DNA of 64,000 nucleotides, from NCBI GenBank assembly GCA_902496295.1, contig CABVAF010000002.1:1-64000 (forward strand). Reading direction: 5' to 3'. The notes under the pieces are model-generated. The model was not told the origin of the DNA and made no database searches. It worked only from the letters and a program-made list of their open reading frames with translations. Source of the DNA: an uncultured Clostridium sp. GTDB lineage: Bacteria > Bacillota > Clostridia > TANB77 > CAG-508. Position 1 is the stretch's first letter. Each line of letters opens with the position of its first letter. A program made the translations under genes and the position numbers. Shown piece by piece: positions 1 to 6,220 of the stretch.

Positions 1-42
1 ATATACTGTCTTCTTTATTTCTCTACGTCTATTCATTTGTTA

Positions 43-708
43 TCACTCTCCTTTATTTACATACAGACTTTCAAAATCTGCATCAGAATAACTTCTTTGG
101 TCTATATTACTTACCATCTTTTGACCTGTATTTACATATCCATTCCATGTAAGTATCTTTTGCTTCCAATTCTTGACTCGATTGCCTTTACTATCTATCC
201 AGTCGCCTTCTGTAAAATAGTCATAAAATTTTTTAGCATTTACTTTTAGTTTCTTCTCTAAAACATATCTTTCAATTTCTTCGAAAGTAGGTGGAACAAA
301 TTCTTTTTTTATATTTTTTCTTTTTTGTTTAGTTTTGTTTTGTTTATTTATAGTATCGTCTGCTGTATCGTTCGGTATATCTTTCGGTGTATCGTCCGCC
401 GTAACATATGCTGTATCGTCTGCCGTAACAAATTCGACTATTGTATATCTTCCTGCCTCATTTTGATTTATTCCTTTTTTAAATTCTATAAGCTCTTTTT
501 GTATAAGTTCGTTTCTAGCACGATATATTGCCTGTTTATTTAACCCTGTTAATGTCATTAAATAAAGATTTGCTACTGTAAAATCAGATTTCCAATAGCA
601 GCTTGAATTTATGTACATTAATGTTTCGTATAAATTCTTAGCGTTTGGACTTATCTGTTTTATTGGTACAATTTTATAAAATGCATTAAGTTGCTTTATA
701 TAATTCAT
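43..708 (-). CDS. Phage replication initiator / replisome organiser (HTH + DnaD-like C-terminus)
   Basis: Likely starts prophage DNA replication. The first ~90 residues look like a winged-helix DNA-binding domain (AIYRARNELIQKELIEF is a recognition-helix-like stretch). Residues ~93-125 are a low-complexity linker repeating ADDT units, then a Lys/Gln-rich stretch. The C-terminal ~75 residues resemble the DnaD-like tail of phage replisome organisers (FEEIERYVLEKK and KNWKQKILTW). GGAG lies 8 bases before the ATG. It is the most downstream early gene visible of a leftward operon. The linker DNA carries iteron-like repeats. Family call is by motif resemblance only. Confidence 0.7.
   Translation of the reverse strand: MNYIKQLNAFYKIVPIKQISPNAKNLYETLMYINSSCYWKSDFTVANLYLMTLTGLNKQAIYRARNELIQKELIEFKKGINQNEAGRYTIVEFVTADDTAYVTADDTPKDIPNDTADDTINKQNKTKQKRKNIKKEFVPPTFEEIERYVLEKKLKVNAKKFYDYFTEGDWIDSKGNRVKNWKQKILTWNGYVNTGQKMVSNIDQRSYSDADFESLYVNKGE
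353..427. repeat. Iteron-like repeats inside the replication initiator gene (candidate phage origin)
   Basis: Three copies of GTATCGTCYGCYGTA start at 353, 389 and 413 (differences only at the two Y positions), with a degenerate fourth copy at 365. They encode the ADDT-rich linker. Lambdoid phages place their origin iterons inside the initiator gene, so this is a candidate origin; the alternative is a simple protein-level repeat. Confidence 0.45.
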
Positions 709-753
709 CGTACTTTCTCCTTTCGTTTAAATTAAAGGGACTAGTATTGTCGT

Positions 754-1035
754 CTAGCCCCTGTTGTTCCTATTTTTTACTATTCTTAATAAATCTTCTT
801 TCTTTATAATTCCGTCATGTACTGCCCTATGACAAACTCCACATAGTTCTATTAGATTGTCCTCTGTGTCATCTCCATTCGCTCCTTTTGACTTTATATG
901 ATGCTTGTTTGTCCAACAATTCTTTTTACCACAATATTCGCAGTTGTGTTTCTTGTCATCTATTAACTTCTTATTCTTTTTTCTTTCGTTCTTTGGTATT
1001 GGGTTATAACTTGTACTTAAATCCGTTACTATCAT
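754..1035 (-). CDS. HNH endonuclease family protein (phage)
   Basis: A 93-residue protein with a compact HNH/zinc fold. It has a first Cys pair CEYCGKKNC, the central HHIKSKGANGDD, then NLIELCGVCHRAVHDG, which supplies the second Cys pair and the last His. It probably cleaves DNA; such small HNH proteins occur in phage replication and packaging modules. Its ATG overlaps the stop of the preceding gene (AAATGA), and AAAGGAG lies upstream, so the two are translationally coupled. The specific role is unknown. Confidence 0.75.
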   Translation of the reverse strand: MIVTDLSTSYNPIPKNERKKNKKLIDDKKHNCEYCGKKNCWTNKHHIKSKGANGDDTEDNLIELCGVCHRAVHDGIIKKEDLLRIVKNRNNRG

Positions 1036-1565
1036 TTATCCCACTCCTTTAATAAGCTATCTATCTCAGCTTCACTTTTTGTTTCTATACCTAATTCTTT
1101 GGCTTGTTGTACTAATAGCTCTATTAATAAACTCATTTCTTTTGTATTATACGTACTAGAACCATAGTAACAATTTACTCTTACACATTTATTCTTTCTT
1201 GATACTTCTTGAATTAAAAATCCTAAGCCTTGTTTTTGCCATATTCTTTTTAAATTATCAAATGCTTTTTCTTCTACAATCATTGGCTGGAATGTTCCAA
1301 TGTTTAATATTGCATCTTTATATACATCTTCTTTTGTAACTACAGCATCTGGTACAGTTATTTTCTTAGCTATTTTGTCACATAATACCCAACAATAAGC
1401 ATTTGCATTAAGTGACCTTTTTTCTTTATGCTTATCTATCTCTATATCAAGTTCTAACCCTTTTAATTCTTCTAAATATGTAATTTCATTACTGTTAAGT
1501 AATAACTGTATCTTAGGCTTTTTAGATAAGTAATCTATACTTATATCAGTTAATTGTCCTTGCAT
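1032..1565 (-). CDS. Phage protein, NinB-like/recombination-module hypothetical
   Basis: A 177-residue protein with the stretch KRSLNANAYCWVLCDKIA. In phage proteins of the NinB-like class this precedes a helical region that may bind DNA. It lies directly between a probable ssDNA-annealing protein and an HNH protein, the usual place for a recombination-mediator accessory. AGGAG sits before the ATG. The family call is tentative; recombination-associated phage protein is the safest description. Confidence 0.5.
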   Translation of the reverse strand: MQGQLTDISIDYLSKKPKIQLLLNSNEITYLEELKGLELDIEIDKHKEKRSLNANAYCWVLCDKIAKKITVPDAVVTKEDVYKDAILNIGTFQPMIVEEKAFDNLKRIWQKQGLGFLIQEVSRKNKCVRVNCYYGSSTYNTKEMSLLIELLVQQAKELGIETKSEAEIDSLLKEWDK

Positions 1566-1568
1566 TTT

Positions 1569-2111
1569 TTACTCCTGTTTAACTAACTTTTGAAAATCAT
1601 TAACTATCTTTGCATAATCTTTCATTTTTATTTCTGATGTACTTGAATATCCATACTTTTCAAGTATTTCTTCTACTTTTTCATCTGATATTTTTCTATT
1701 CTTTATTGCTTTATCTAAAGCTTCTTCTTGAGTTTTTGATATAACTTTTTCTTGAGTTTTTTCTATATCTGCTATATCTTGTTGTAGTTGTGCATTTTCT
1801 ACTTCTTCTTTACTTGCTATGCTTTTCTTAATTTCAAAGCCTAACATTGCCAAAGCTCTTCCTACTGCTGATGTTTCACAATTTTCTATATGAGATGTTT
1901 TATTTATAAAGCTACTTCCTTCCTTTTCCATTGCGTGTCCTGTTGCTGGTCTATTATCTTCTCTATCTCTGTAAGCATAAGCTTTAAAAATAACTTGTCC
2001 ATTATCGTTATAAGCTATTTCTGTTTCTATGCTTCCTTGAGGATATTTTTCATAGAATTTTTCTATTCTTTCATTAACTGCCACATAATCATCTATGTTA
2101 TAACTTGCCAT
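1569..2111 (-). CDS. Putative ssDNA-annealing recombinase (ERF/Rad52-like), phage
   Basis: A 180-residue protein. Residues ~15-100 contain an ATGHAMEKEG stretch followed by IENCETSAVGRALAMLG, a signature of phage proteins in the ERF/Rad52-like annealing group. The C-terminal half is charged and helical, with a helix-hairpin-like KYGYSSTSEIKMKDYAKIV. It would anneal complementary single strands during phage recombination. AGGAG lies upstream, and the start follows the stop of the previous gene directly. Assignment rests on the ENCETSAVGRAL motif and on context. Confidence 0.55.
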   Translation of the reverse strand: MASYNIDDYVAVNERIEKFYEKYPQGSIETEIAYNDNGQVIFKAYAYRDREDNRPATGHAMEKEGSSFINKTSHIENCETSAVGRALAMLGFEIKKSIASKEEVENAQLQQDIADIEKTQEKVISKTQEEALDKAIKNRKISDEKVEEILEKYGYSSTSEIKMKDYAKIVNDFQKLVKQE

Positions 2112-2327
2112 TTATAAAACACTCCTTTCATATTCAAACTCTTGTTGTTTTTCTTCCTCTTCTCTCTCTTTCTCAAGTTTTTCCTCTATTTCTTCTATTT
2201 CATTTTGTGCATCAAATTTAATTTCATTTAATCTGTCTATATAATCTTTATCTGATATTTCATCTACTAAAATATCTATTGAACTTATAATGTTATCTAA
2301 TTCATCATATTTATCTTGATAATCCAT
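2112..2327 (-). CDS. Small acidic coiled-coil phage protein
   Basis: A 71-residue, highly charged protein with a Glu-rich C-terminal half (IEEIEEKLEKEREEEEKQQ) that should form a coiled coil. No family recognised. It overlaps the 3' end of the upstream gene by 17 bases and ends next to the start of the annealing protein, so it is part of the coupled early operon. GGAGG lies before the ATG. It may be an accessory to the recombinase, inferred from position only. Confidence 0.6.
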   Translation of the reverse strand: MDYQDKYDELDNIISSIDILVDEISDKDYIDRLNEIKFDAQNEIEEIEEKLEKEREEEEKQQEFEYERSVL

Positions 2328-2673
2328 TATATTGCCTCCATCTATTCTTTTTTAATTCTTCTGGTATTACATAATTCTCTATATATTCCTTAGCTGGTTG
2401 TATATGCTCATCTCTAAAGTCTGTTATTCTTCTTACTCTTAAATCCCACTTTAAGTCACTCATTATTTGTCTTTCTGCTCTATTTCTTACATCTTTATTT
2501 TGCCAATCCTCTAACTCTGGTGGTAAATCTACTTCTTTATTAACTTTGTTTATTATCATTGCCCTTATTTCGTCATAAGCTCTACAATTACCACCATTTT
2601 TTCTTCTTAGTAGCTCTTCAAGTTCTTTTATTCTTTCTTTTAGTTTTATATTTTCTTCCTTTACATCTTCCAT
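2311..2673 (-). CDS. Phage protein with C-terminal ORF6C-like domain
   Basis: A 120-residue protein. The first 25 residues are a coiled coil (IKLKERIKELEELLRR). The remainder (YDEIRAMIINKVNKEVDLP, later MSDLKWDLRVRRITDFRDEH) resembles the ORF6C-type C-terminal domain of phage antirepressor-like proteins, but without the usual N-terminal Bro/KilA domain. AGGAGG is 8 bases before the ATG. The stop overlaps the next gene. The role is unknown, possibly regulation of the early operon. Confidence 0.5.
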   Translation of the reverse strand: MEDVKEENIKLKERIKELEELLRRKNGGNCRAYDEIRAMIINKVNKEVDLPPELEDWQNKDVRNRAERQIMSDLKWDLRVRRITDFRDEHIQPAKEYIENYVIPEELKKNRWRQYNGLSR

Positions 2674-2707
2674 TAAAAATGACCTCCTATCACAACCACA
2701 ACGGCTA

Positions 2708-2836
2708 TTGACAGAAGGTCTTAATTTATCGTATAATTAATACACGACTATTAGACTATGTCTATATAGCTCGTTATGACTACTTATAAACTGTCCTAGT
2801 TTACCAGACAATTGCAGTTTATAAGTAGTTTTTATT
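2708..2836 (+). ncRNA. Candidate prophage small RNA 1 (promoter to terminator, no ORF)
   Basis: A consensus rightward promoter, TTGACA (2708-2713), 18-base spacer, TATAAT (2732-2737), is followed ~40 bases later by a perfect 15-bp hairpin (ACTACTTATAAACTG 2779-2793 with its complement 2815-2829) and a T-rich tail. The predicted transcript runs about 2744-2836 and has no plausible ORF. It lies antisense to the leftward early operon, between the ORF6C-like and AbrB-like genes. Expression is inferred. Confidence 0.55.
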
Positions 2837-2845
2837 TATTTATTT

Positions 2846-3025
2846 TTATTTGTTTATTTTTTTTACTGTAAAAGATTTTTCTTCTTGGCTATATGAAACC
2901 TCAACTTCCCTATCATCTGGAGTTAAGTTCATATCTTTTAACCAGTTCATAGGAATGCTTAGTTTCCCAGAGAAATATCCATCTCCACTTTTATTAAATA
3001 TTATTTTCAATTTCCTTACCTCCAT
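2846..3025 (-). CDS. AbrB/SpoVT-type swapped-hairpin DNA-binding protein
   Basis: A 59-residue protein whose body (KIIFNKSGDGYFSGKLSIP, then MNWLKDMNLTPDDREVEVSY) fits the AbrB/MazE-like beta-hairpin fold, a dimeric DNA-binding domain of transition-state regulators and antitoxins. I chose the internal ATG at 3025 over the upstream one because AAGGAGG sits 8 bases before it. That ribosome-binding site is the 3' arm of a long hairpin (3038-3088), so translation may be controlled by RNA folding. It is likely a phage regulator; the target is unknown. Confidence 0.65.
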   Translation of the reverse strand: MEVRKLKIIFNKSGDGYFSGKLSIPMNWLKDMNLTPDDREVEVSYSQEEKSFTVKKINK

Positions 3026-3037
3026 AATATAGAGCCT

Positions 3038-3088
3038 CCTTCCTTGACAAGTACCGACTTTTTTTATATAATACTTATCAAGGAAGGG
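3038..3088 (-). promoter_or_regulatory. Hairpin sequestering the ribosome-binding site of the AbrB-like gene
   Basis: A 15-base inverted repeat (CTTCCTTGATAAGTA pairing with TACTTGTCAAGGAAG, one G-U pair) lies in the leader. The 3' arm runs straight into the AAGGAGG ribosome-binding site. There is no T-tract, so a terminator is unlikely and translational control is the simpler reading. Confidence 0.5.
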
Positions 3089-3098
3089 ATTGGGACTT

Positions 3099-3224
3099 TT
3101 AGTAGCCCCTTTCAATTAATCCTTTGTAGATAGCTTTTAACTGTTCTTTGTTATTAGCTTTTCTACGTTTTGCTAGTTGTTTGGCTTGGCGGTCTGCAAC
3201 TAGCTTTTTTAATAGACTAATCAT
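3099..3224 (-). CDS. 41-residue basic phage protein
   Basis: A small open frame starting MISLLKKLVADRQAKQLAKR and ending IERGY. It has an excellent ribosome-binding site (GGAGGTGAGG) 4-12 bases before the ATG. It is the first gene after a consensus promoter at 3252-3280, with a predicted transcript start ~20 bases upstream, so it is very likely expressed. It is strongly basic and helical and may be a nucleic-acid-binding or regulatory peptide. No family recognised. Confidence 0.65.
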   Translation of the reverse strand: MISLLKKLVADRQAKQLAKRRKANNKEQLKAIYKGLIERGY

Positions 3225-3237
3225 ATTACCTCACCTC

Positions 3238-3280
3238 CTCGGTACGGTTATATATTATCACTCGGTACGCTTGTTGTCAA
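3238..3280 (-). promoter_or_regulatory. Leftward early promoter with twin operator repeats
   Basis: On the minus strand: TTGACA (3275-3280), 17-base spacer, TAATAT (3252-3257). A 9-bp direct repeat, CGTACCGAG on the minus strand, occupies 3261-3269 (inside the spacer) and 3238-3246 (just past the start of transcription), 23 bases apart. That layout fits repressor binding on one helix face, two turns apart. The repeats differ from the operators of the CI/Cro region. Confidence 0.7.
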
Positions 3281-3379
3281 TACTTTTCATAAAACTTTTT
3301 TAAATATTTTTCGCAACCTTTAAAAGTGTTGATATTACTGCATTTCATCTGATAAACTATTCAATTTTCAATGTACTGT

Positions 3380-3477
3380 TTGCAATTTTTTAAGCTTTGT
3401 TGTATAATTTTAATGATAGATTTTATTAAATCCATTTGAACTAGATTTGTTTAGCGACTGTATCTAGTTCTTTTTTT
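3380..3477 (+). ncRNA. Candidate prophage small RNA 2
   Basis: Rightward promoter TTGCAA (3380-3385), 17-base spacer, TATAAT (3403-3408), then a 9-bp hairpin (GAACTAGAT 3438-3446 with ATCTAGTTC 3462-3470) and seven T residues (3471-3477). The predicted RNA of ~63 bases (3415-3477) has no ORF. It fills part of the otherwise gene-free 3225-3541 stretch. Confidence 0.55.
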
Positions 3478-3541
3478 ATGCATTTTATTTTTGCTAAAGT
3501 TACTATATGCCAAATATAAAGTTTGTCGTATTTATCCACGC

Positions 3542-3775
3542 TTACATCTCCCTTACTAATTCTTTTATTTTGCTTAAAATAATACTATCTGCTCTATATG
3601 TATTTGAAGTTACTAAGTAACTTACTTCATCATAGAAATTTCTTAATGTTTTATTTTCTTCAGTTACTTTTTTTGATAAGTTTTTATATTCTATTACTCT
3701 GTCTTCTGCCTCTCTCAAAGCTTTATTTCTTGCTTTAAGAGTACTTTCTAATTCTTTCTTTTTTCTCAAAAACAT
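3542..3775 (-). CDS. Small coiled-coil phage protein
   Basis: A 77-residue protein, mostly a charged coiled coil (KELESTLKARNKALREAE), with a C-terminal segment ADSIILSKIKELVREM. I start it at the ATG at 3775, because AGGGTGG is 8 bases upstream and an upstream GTG would overlap that site. It follows the 38-residue membrane peptide by 17 bases in a leftward cluster. No function recognised. Confidence 0.6.
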   Translation of the reverse strand: MFLRKKKELESTLKARNKALREAEDRVIEYKNLSKKVTEENKTLRNFYDEVSYLVTSNTYRADSIILSKIKELVREM

Positions 3776-3792
3776 TATTTTTACCACCCTTT

Positions 3793-3909
3793 CTATTTCA
3801 TTAAATAAATTGCTAACATTCCAATAAAAATAGCATTTAATCCTATTATCGCTAAGCCTTCACATACTGCTTGTCCAACTTTTTGATATATCTTTTGTCT
3901 CTTACTCAT
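3793..3909 (-). CDS. 38-residue single-span membrane peptide (phage)
   Basis: A short open frame starting MSKRQKIYQKVGQAVCEG, followed by one hydrophobic segment (LAIIGLNAIFIGMLAIYL) and ending MK. AAGGAG precedes the ATG. It sits between the excisionase-like gene and a coiled-coil gene with matching spacing, which supports it as real. The basic N-terminus suggests a cytoplasmic N-terminus. The role is unknown; superinfection-type or regulatory membrane peptides are possible. Confidence 0.6.
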   Translation of the reverse strand: MSKRQKIYQKVGQAVCEGLAIIGLNAIFIGMLAIYLMK

Positions 3910-3925
3910 TTTTCTCAACTCCTTT

Positions 3926-4178
3926 CTATACTTGAATTTGATTTAAAATGCTTTTCATGTTAATTACTGTTGTCTTTAATTTTGCATTTTCTTCTACAAC
4001 TTGATCATATTGTTTTCTTGATACTACGTCATTATCATAGACTTCTATTTTGTAGTATCCTTTTTCTGTCATCATATGTGGAATATTTCCTAATCTACAT
4101 TGTCTTTTTACTTCTTCCACTCCGCATTCCACTTTGCCTACTATATTCTTCTGCACTTACATATTTGGGTATTGCCAT
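3926..4178 (-). CDS. Excisionase/MerR-like phage HTH protein read through a +1 shift at CGG
   Basis: The ATG at 4178 has AGGAGTGAGA upstream and opens a frame reading MAIPKYVSAEEYSRQSGM. Codon 19 is CGG (4124-4122); that frame stops eight codons later. Skipping the C at 4124 gives GGA-GTG and continues GVEEVKRQCRLGNIPH to the stop at 3926, an 83-residue protein. Both halves belong together: an excisionase/MerR-type winged helix followed by TEKGYYKIEVYDN and a coiled-coil tail. A GTG inside the second frame has no ribosome-binding site. Either this is a decoded +1 frameshift or the gene is broken. Four other genes in the window show the same event. Confidence 0.75.
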
Positions 4179-4188
4179 TTTCTCACTC

Positions 4189-4217
4189 CTTTACTTATTT
4201 ATTAATATTTTGTATAA
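4189..4217 (+). promoter_or_regulatory. Promoter of the rightward single-gene cassette
   Basis: TTTACT, 17-base spacer, TATAAT (4212-4217), 27 bases before the ATG at 4244. Downstream, ACCTC/GAGGT form a small inverted repeat overlapping the GAGGTG ribosome-binding site, so translation may also be controlled. The region is shared with the divergent excisionase-like gene. Confidence 0.5.
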
Positions 4218-4243
4218 TTACCTCGAAAGTGAGGTGAATTATA

Positions 4244-4819
4244 ATGAACCCATTAAATCATTTTAGAAACCAAATGATAGATTTTCAAATCTACCGTAAT
4301 TCTGCTCTAATAAATACAGTCAAGGGACTAAAGAATACAGAAAAAGGTAGTAATAAAAAATTTATTGGTTTTTTTCCTGATGTTGATATACAAATAGGTG
4401 ATATTTTGATGCTACCAAATACTAGTATTAAATATTCTATTGTTGATGTTGATACATCTACATATATGGGTGAAATTTATCAATTAAAAGCTTATTATCA
4501 AACTGCTCCAGCTGAGCCTAAGCAACCTTCTGTAACTTTTAATGTAAATAGCTCTCCAAATTCTATATTTGGCACACAAACATCAGCTATTATAAATAAT
4601 CCATCTTTTAGTATTAGTGACTTTGACAATTTAATCGAGAGTAATGGTGGTACCGATAAAAAGGAACTTTACCAATTATCATCACAACTTCAAGAACTTT
4701 TAGAAAAAGATAATTTTCATAAGGGCAAATTATCAAAATTTAGTGATTTAATAGCTAAACATTCCTGGTTACCTTTAGCTATTGCTCAAATTATTTCTGC
4801 TTATTTGCAATCACACTAA
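4244..4819 (+). CDS. Unknown 191-residue prophage cargo protein
   Basis: No family recognised. The N-terminal ~85 residues are beta-rich (FIGFFPDVDIQIGDILMLP, IKYSIVDVDTSTYMGEIYQL). A Ser/Asn/Pro-rich linker follows (~85-125). The C-terminal ~65 residues are helical (ELYQLSSQLQELLEKDNFH), ending with a hydrophobic SWLPLAIAQIISAYL. It faces the opposite way to all adjacent early genes and has its own promoter and a strong terminator, the layout of a phage cargo ('moron') gene expressed from the lysogen. A host-fitness or phage-exclusion role is plausible but unproven. Confidence 0.6.
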   Translation: MNPLNHFRNQMIDFQIYRNSALINTVKGLKNTEKGSNKKFIGFFPDVDIQIGDILMLPNTSIKYSIVDVDTSTYMGEIYQLKAYYQTAPAEPKQPSVTFNVNSSPNSIFGTQTSAIINNPSFSISDFDNLIESNGGTDKKELYQLSSQLQELLEKDNFHKGKLSKFSDLIAKHSWLPLAIAQIISAYLQSH

Positions 4820-4824
4820 CTATT

Positions 4825-4849
4825 GGTGCTTCGGCACCTTCTTTTTTTA
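4825..4849 (+). terminator. Rho-independent terminator of the cargo gene
   Basis: GGTGC-TTCG-GCACC stem with a stable tetraloop followed by a T-run, six bases after the stop codon. Confidence 0.85.
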
Positions 4850-4951
4850 TTTCAAATGAGCCTTCTATACAAAACTCAATATCATTAGTTTTTATACTTG
4901 TTACATTATCGTTAATTATTATCTCTATCATTTTTCCAAGCTCTCTCCCTC

Positions 4952-5455
4952 CTAACTTACTTCTTCTGTTACACTTGTAAATTGTCCTAATTTGTTTCTA
5001 GGTCTTCCTTTTAAGTATTCATATCCAATAGTTTTTGGTTTTAATAAATCTTTGCCCTTCCAACCATATTTAATTCTTGAATAAATTGTATGTATATTTA
5101 AGTTGTATGATTTTGCCCATTCAGTTATTGTTTTTGTTTCTCCTTCAATTGTAAGAAGTTTATTGTTTCTTTTATTAAATCTTTGTTCATAATCAGTTAT
5201 CCACCTACAATTCAAAGGCTCATAATCTCCATTGTTGTCAATTCTATCTATGGTTAAATTATATTGATAGCCATTTTTTATTGCCCAATTATAAAAATTC
5301 ATAAAGTTATCTAGCCATTCTTGACAAATTTTAATTCCCCTACCACCATAATTTTTATATGCTTTGCAATTCAAGTTATAGCATCTGTCTTTCATACCGT
5401 AATATATATGATATAATCTGTGTCTTTTCCCTTTTGCCATTCCGTGTTTAATCAT
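4952..5455 (-). CDS. Phage HNH/AP2-like homing-type protein
   Basis: A 167-residue protein. The conserved core reads RLYHIYYGMKDRCYNLNCKA, YKNYGGRGIKICQEW and LTIDRIDNNGDYEPLNCRW, the signature of a widespread phage HNH-like family often associated with AP2-type DNA-binding repeats. The C-terminal half (ITEWAKSYNLNIHTIYSRI) looks like a DNA-binding helix-turn-helix. I start at the ATG at 5455, nine bases after AGGAAGG, rather than the upstream ATG that lacks a site. Probably a selfish nuclease or DNA-binding accessory. Confidence 0.65.
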   Translation of the reverse strand: MIKHGMAKGKRHRLYHIYYGMKDRCYNLNCKAYKNYGGRGIKICQEWLDNFMNFYNWAIKNGYQYNLTIDRIDNNGDYEPLNCRWITDYEQRFNKRNNKLLTIEGETKTITEWAKSYNLNIHTIYSRIKYGWKGKDLLKPKTIGYEYLKGRPRNKLGQFTSVTEEVS

Positions 5456-5494
5456 TTTTATCAACCTTCCTCTTAGTTCTCTCATTGTGAACTT

Positions 5495-5689
5495 TTATGT
5501 TAAAAAAATTTCGTCAGTATTAGCCGTAGGAAAACTCTTCTTAAACTCCTTAATTTTTTGTATGCTTGGATTTTTTGCTCCGCATTCTATTTGCTTGTAA
5601 AAAGATGTTGTTATTCCCCATTTTTCAGCCATTTCTTCTTGGGTCTTTTTTATAGAAATCCTGTATTCTTTCAGCTTTTCTCTTGCCAT
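5495..5689 (-). CDS. Cro-like HTH repressor
   Basis: A 64-residue XRE/Cro-family helix-turn-helix protein (KKTQEEMAEKWGITTSFYKQ, then PSIQKIKEFKKSFP). The start is the ATG at 5689: the promoter -10 box is at 5721-5726, so transcription should begin near 5714 and an ATG at 5716 would precede it. GGAGG lies before the chosen ATG. It sits divergent to the CI-like gene with operators between them, the classic lysis-lysogeny switch. It probably represses the CI promoter and its own. Confidence 0.8.
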   Translation of the reverse strand: MAREKLKEYRISIKKTQEEMAEKWGITTSFYKQIECGAKNPSIQKIKEFKKSFPTANTDEIFLT

Positions 5690-5709
5690 TTTTAGCTCTC
5701 CTCCTTTCA

Positions 5710-5749
5710 AGTTCACTCATAGTATAATATACTTTTAGTGAACTGTCAA
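5710..5749 (-). promoter_or_regulatory. Leftward cro promoter with inverted operator half-sites
   Basis: Minus strand: TTGACA (5744-5749), 17-base spacer, TATACT (5721-5726). AGTTCACT (5710-5717) and its inverse AGTGAACT (5737-5744) bracket the promoter, fitting a repressor dimer or pair of dimers. Confidence 0.75.
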
Positions 5750-5822
5750 TATTTTTTTTAAAAATTTTTTTTAATTTTCTTAAAACCATTGTCGCTCTAA
5801 GTAAACTTTTTTTGCTTTTTTC

Positions 5823-5852
5823 TTGCATAGTACACTTATAGTGTGCTATAAT
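5823..5852 (+). promoter_or_regulatory. Rightward CI promoter with operator in the spacer
   Basis: TTGCAT (5823-5828), 18-base spacer, TATAAT (5847-5852). The spacer carries a near-palindrome AGTACAC-TTATA-GTGTGCT (5829-5847), related to the AGTTCACT half-sites of the cro promoter, so one regulator family probably binds both. Confidence 0.7.
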
Positions 5853-5875
5853 AAAATATATTTGGAGGAATAATT

Positions 5876-6220
5876 ATGAATAGGATAAAAATTTTACGAG
5901 AAGAATTAAATATGACACAGCAAGAATTAGCAGATAAGCTAGACGGTGCTAAAAGCACTGTTGCTATGTACGAAAAAGGCGATAGGAAACCTAGTATGGA
6001 AGTTCTATTAAAATTGTCTGAAATATTCGATTGTAGTATAGATTATATTCTTGGAAAATCAGACATACGTAATCCAGAAAAAGCAGACTTGGACAAGCTA
6101 CAAATTGGCCTATCTGCAAAAGATTACTCTAACATAACCGACGAGCAGATAAAGCAGATAGAGGATTTTGCTAAGTTCGTATTGAAAAATAATAAGAAGA
6201 AAGACGAGAGTGATAAATAG
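5876..6220 (+). CDS. CI-like HTH prophage repressor
   Basis: A 114-residue XRE-family repressor. The HTH spans residues ~3-60 (LREELNMTQQELADKLDGAK, STVAMYEKGDRKPSMEVLLK). A short C-terminal helix region ends DEQIKQIEDFAKFVLKNN. It lacks a LexA-type peptidase domain, consistent with inactivation by the nearby ImmA-like protein instead of self-cleavage. GGAGGAATAATT precedes the ATG. Its stop (TAG) is immediately followed by the ATG of the PemK/MazF-like gene, so the two are co-translated. Confidence 0.8.
   Translation: MNRIKILREELNMTQQELADKLDGAKSTVAMYEKGDRKPSMEVLLKLSEIFDCSIDYILGKSDIRNPEKADLDKLQIGLSAKDYSNITDEQIKQIEDFAKFVLKNNKKKDESDK

Noticed and set aside
5625..5828. Leftward gene spanning the CI/Cro operator region
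   Set aside because: It runs through both promoters and operators in a frame opposed to the Cro gene and has no ribosome-binding site or family resemblance.
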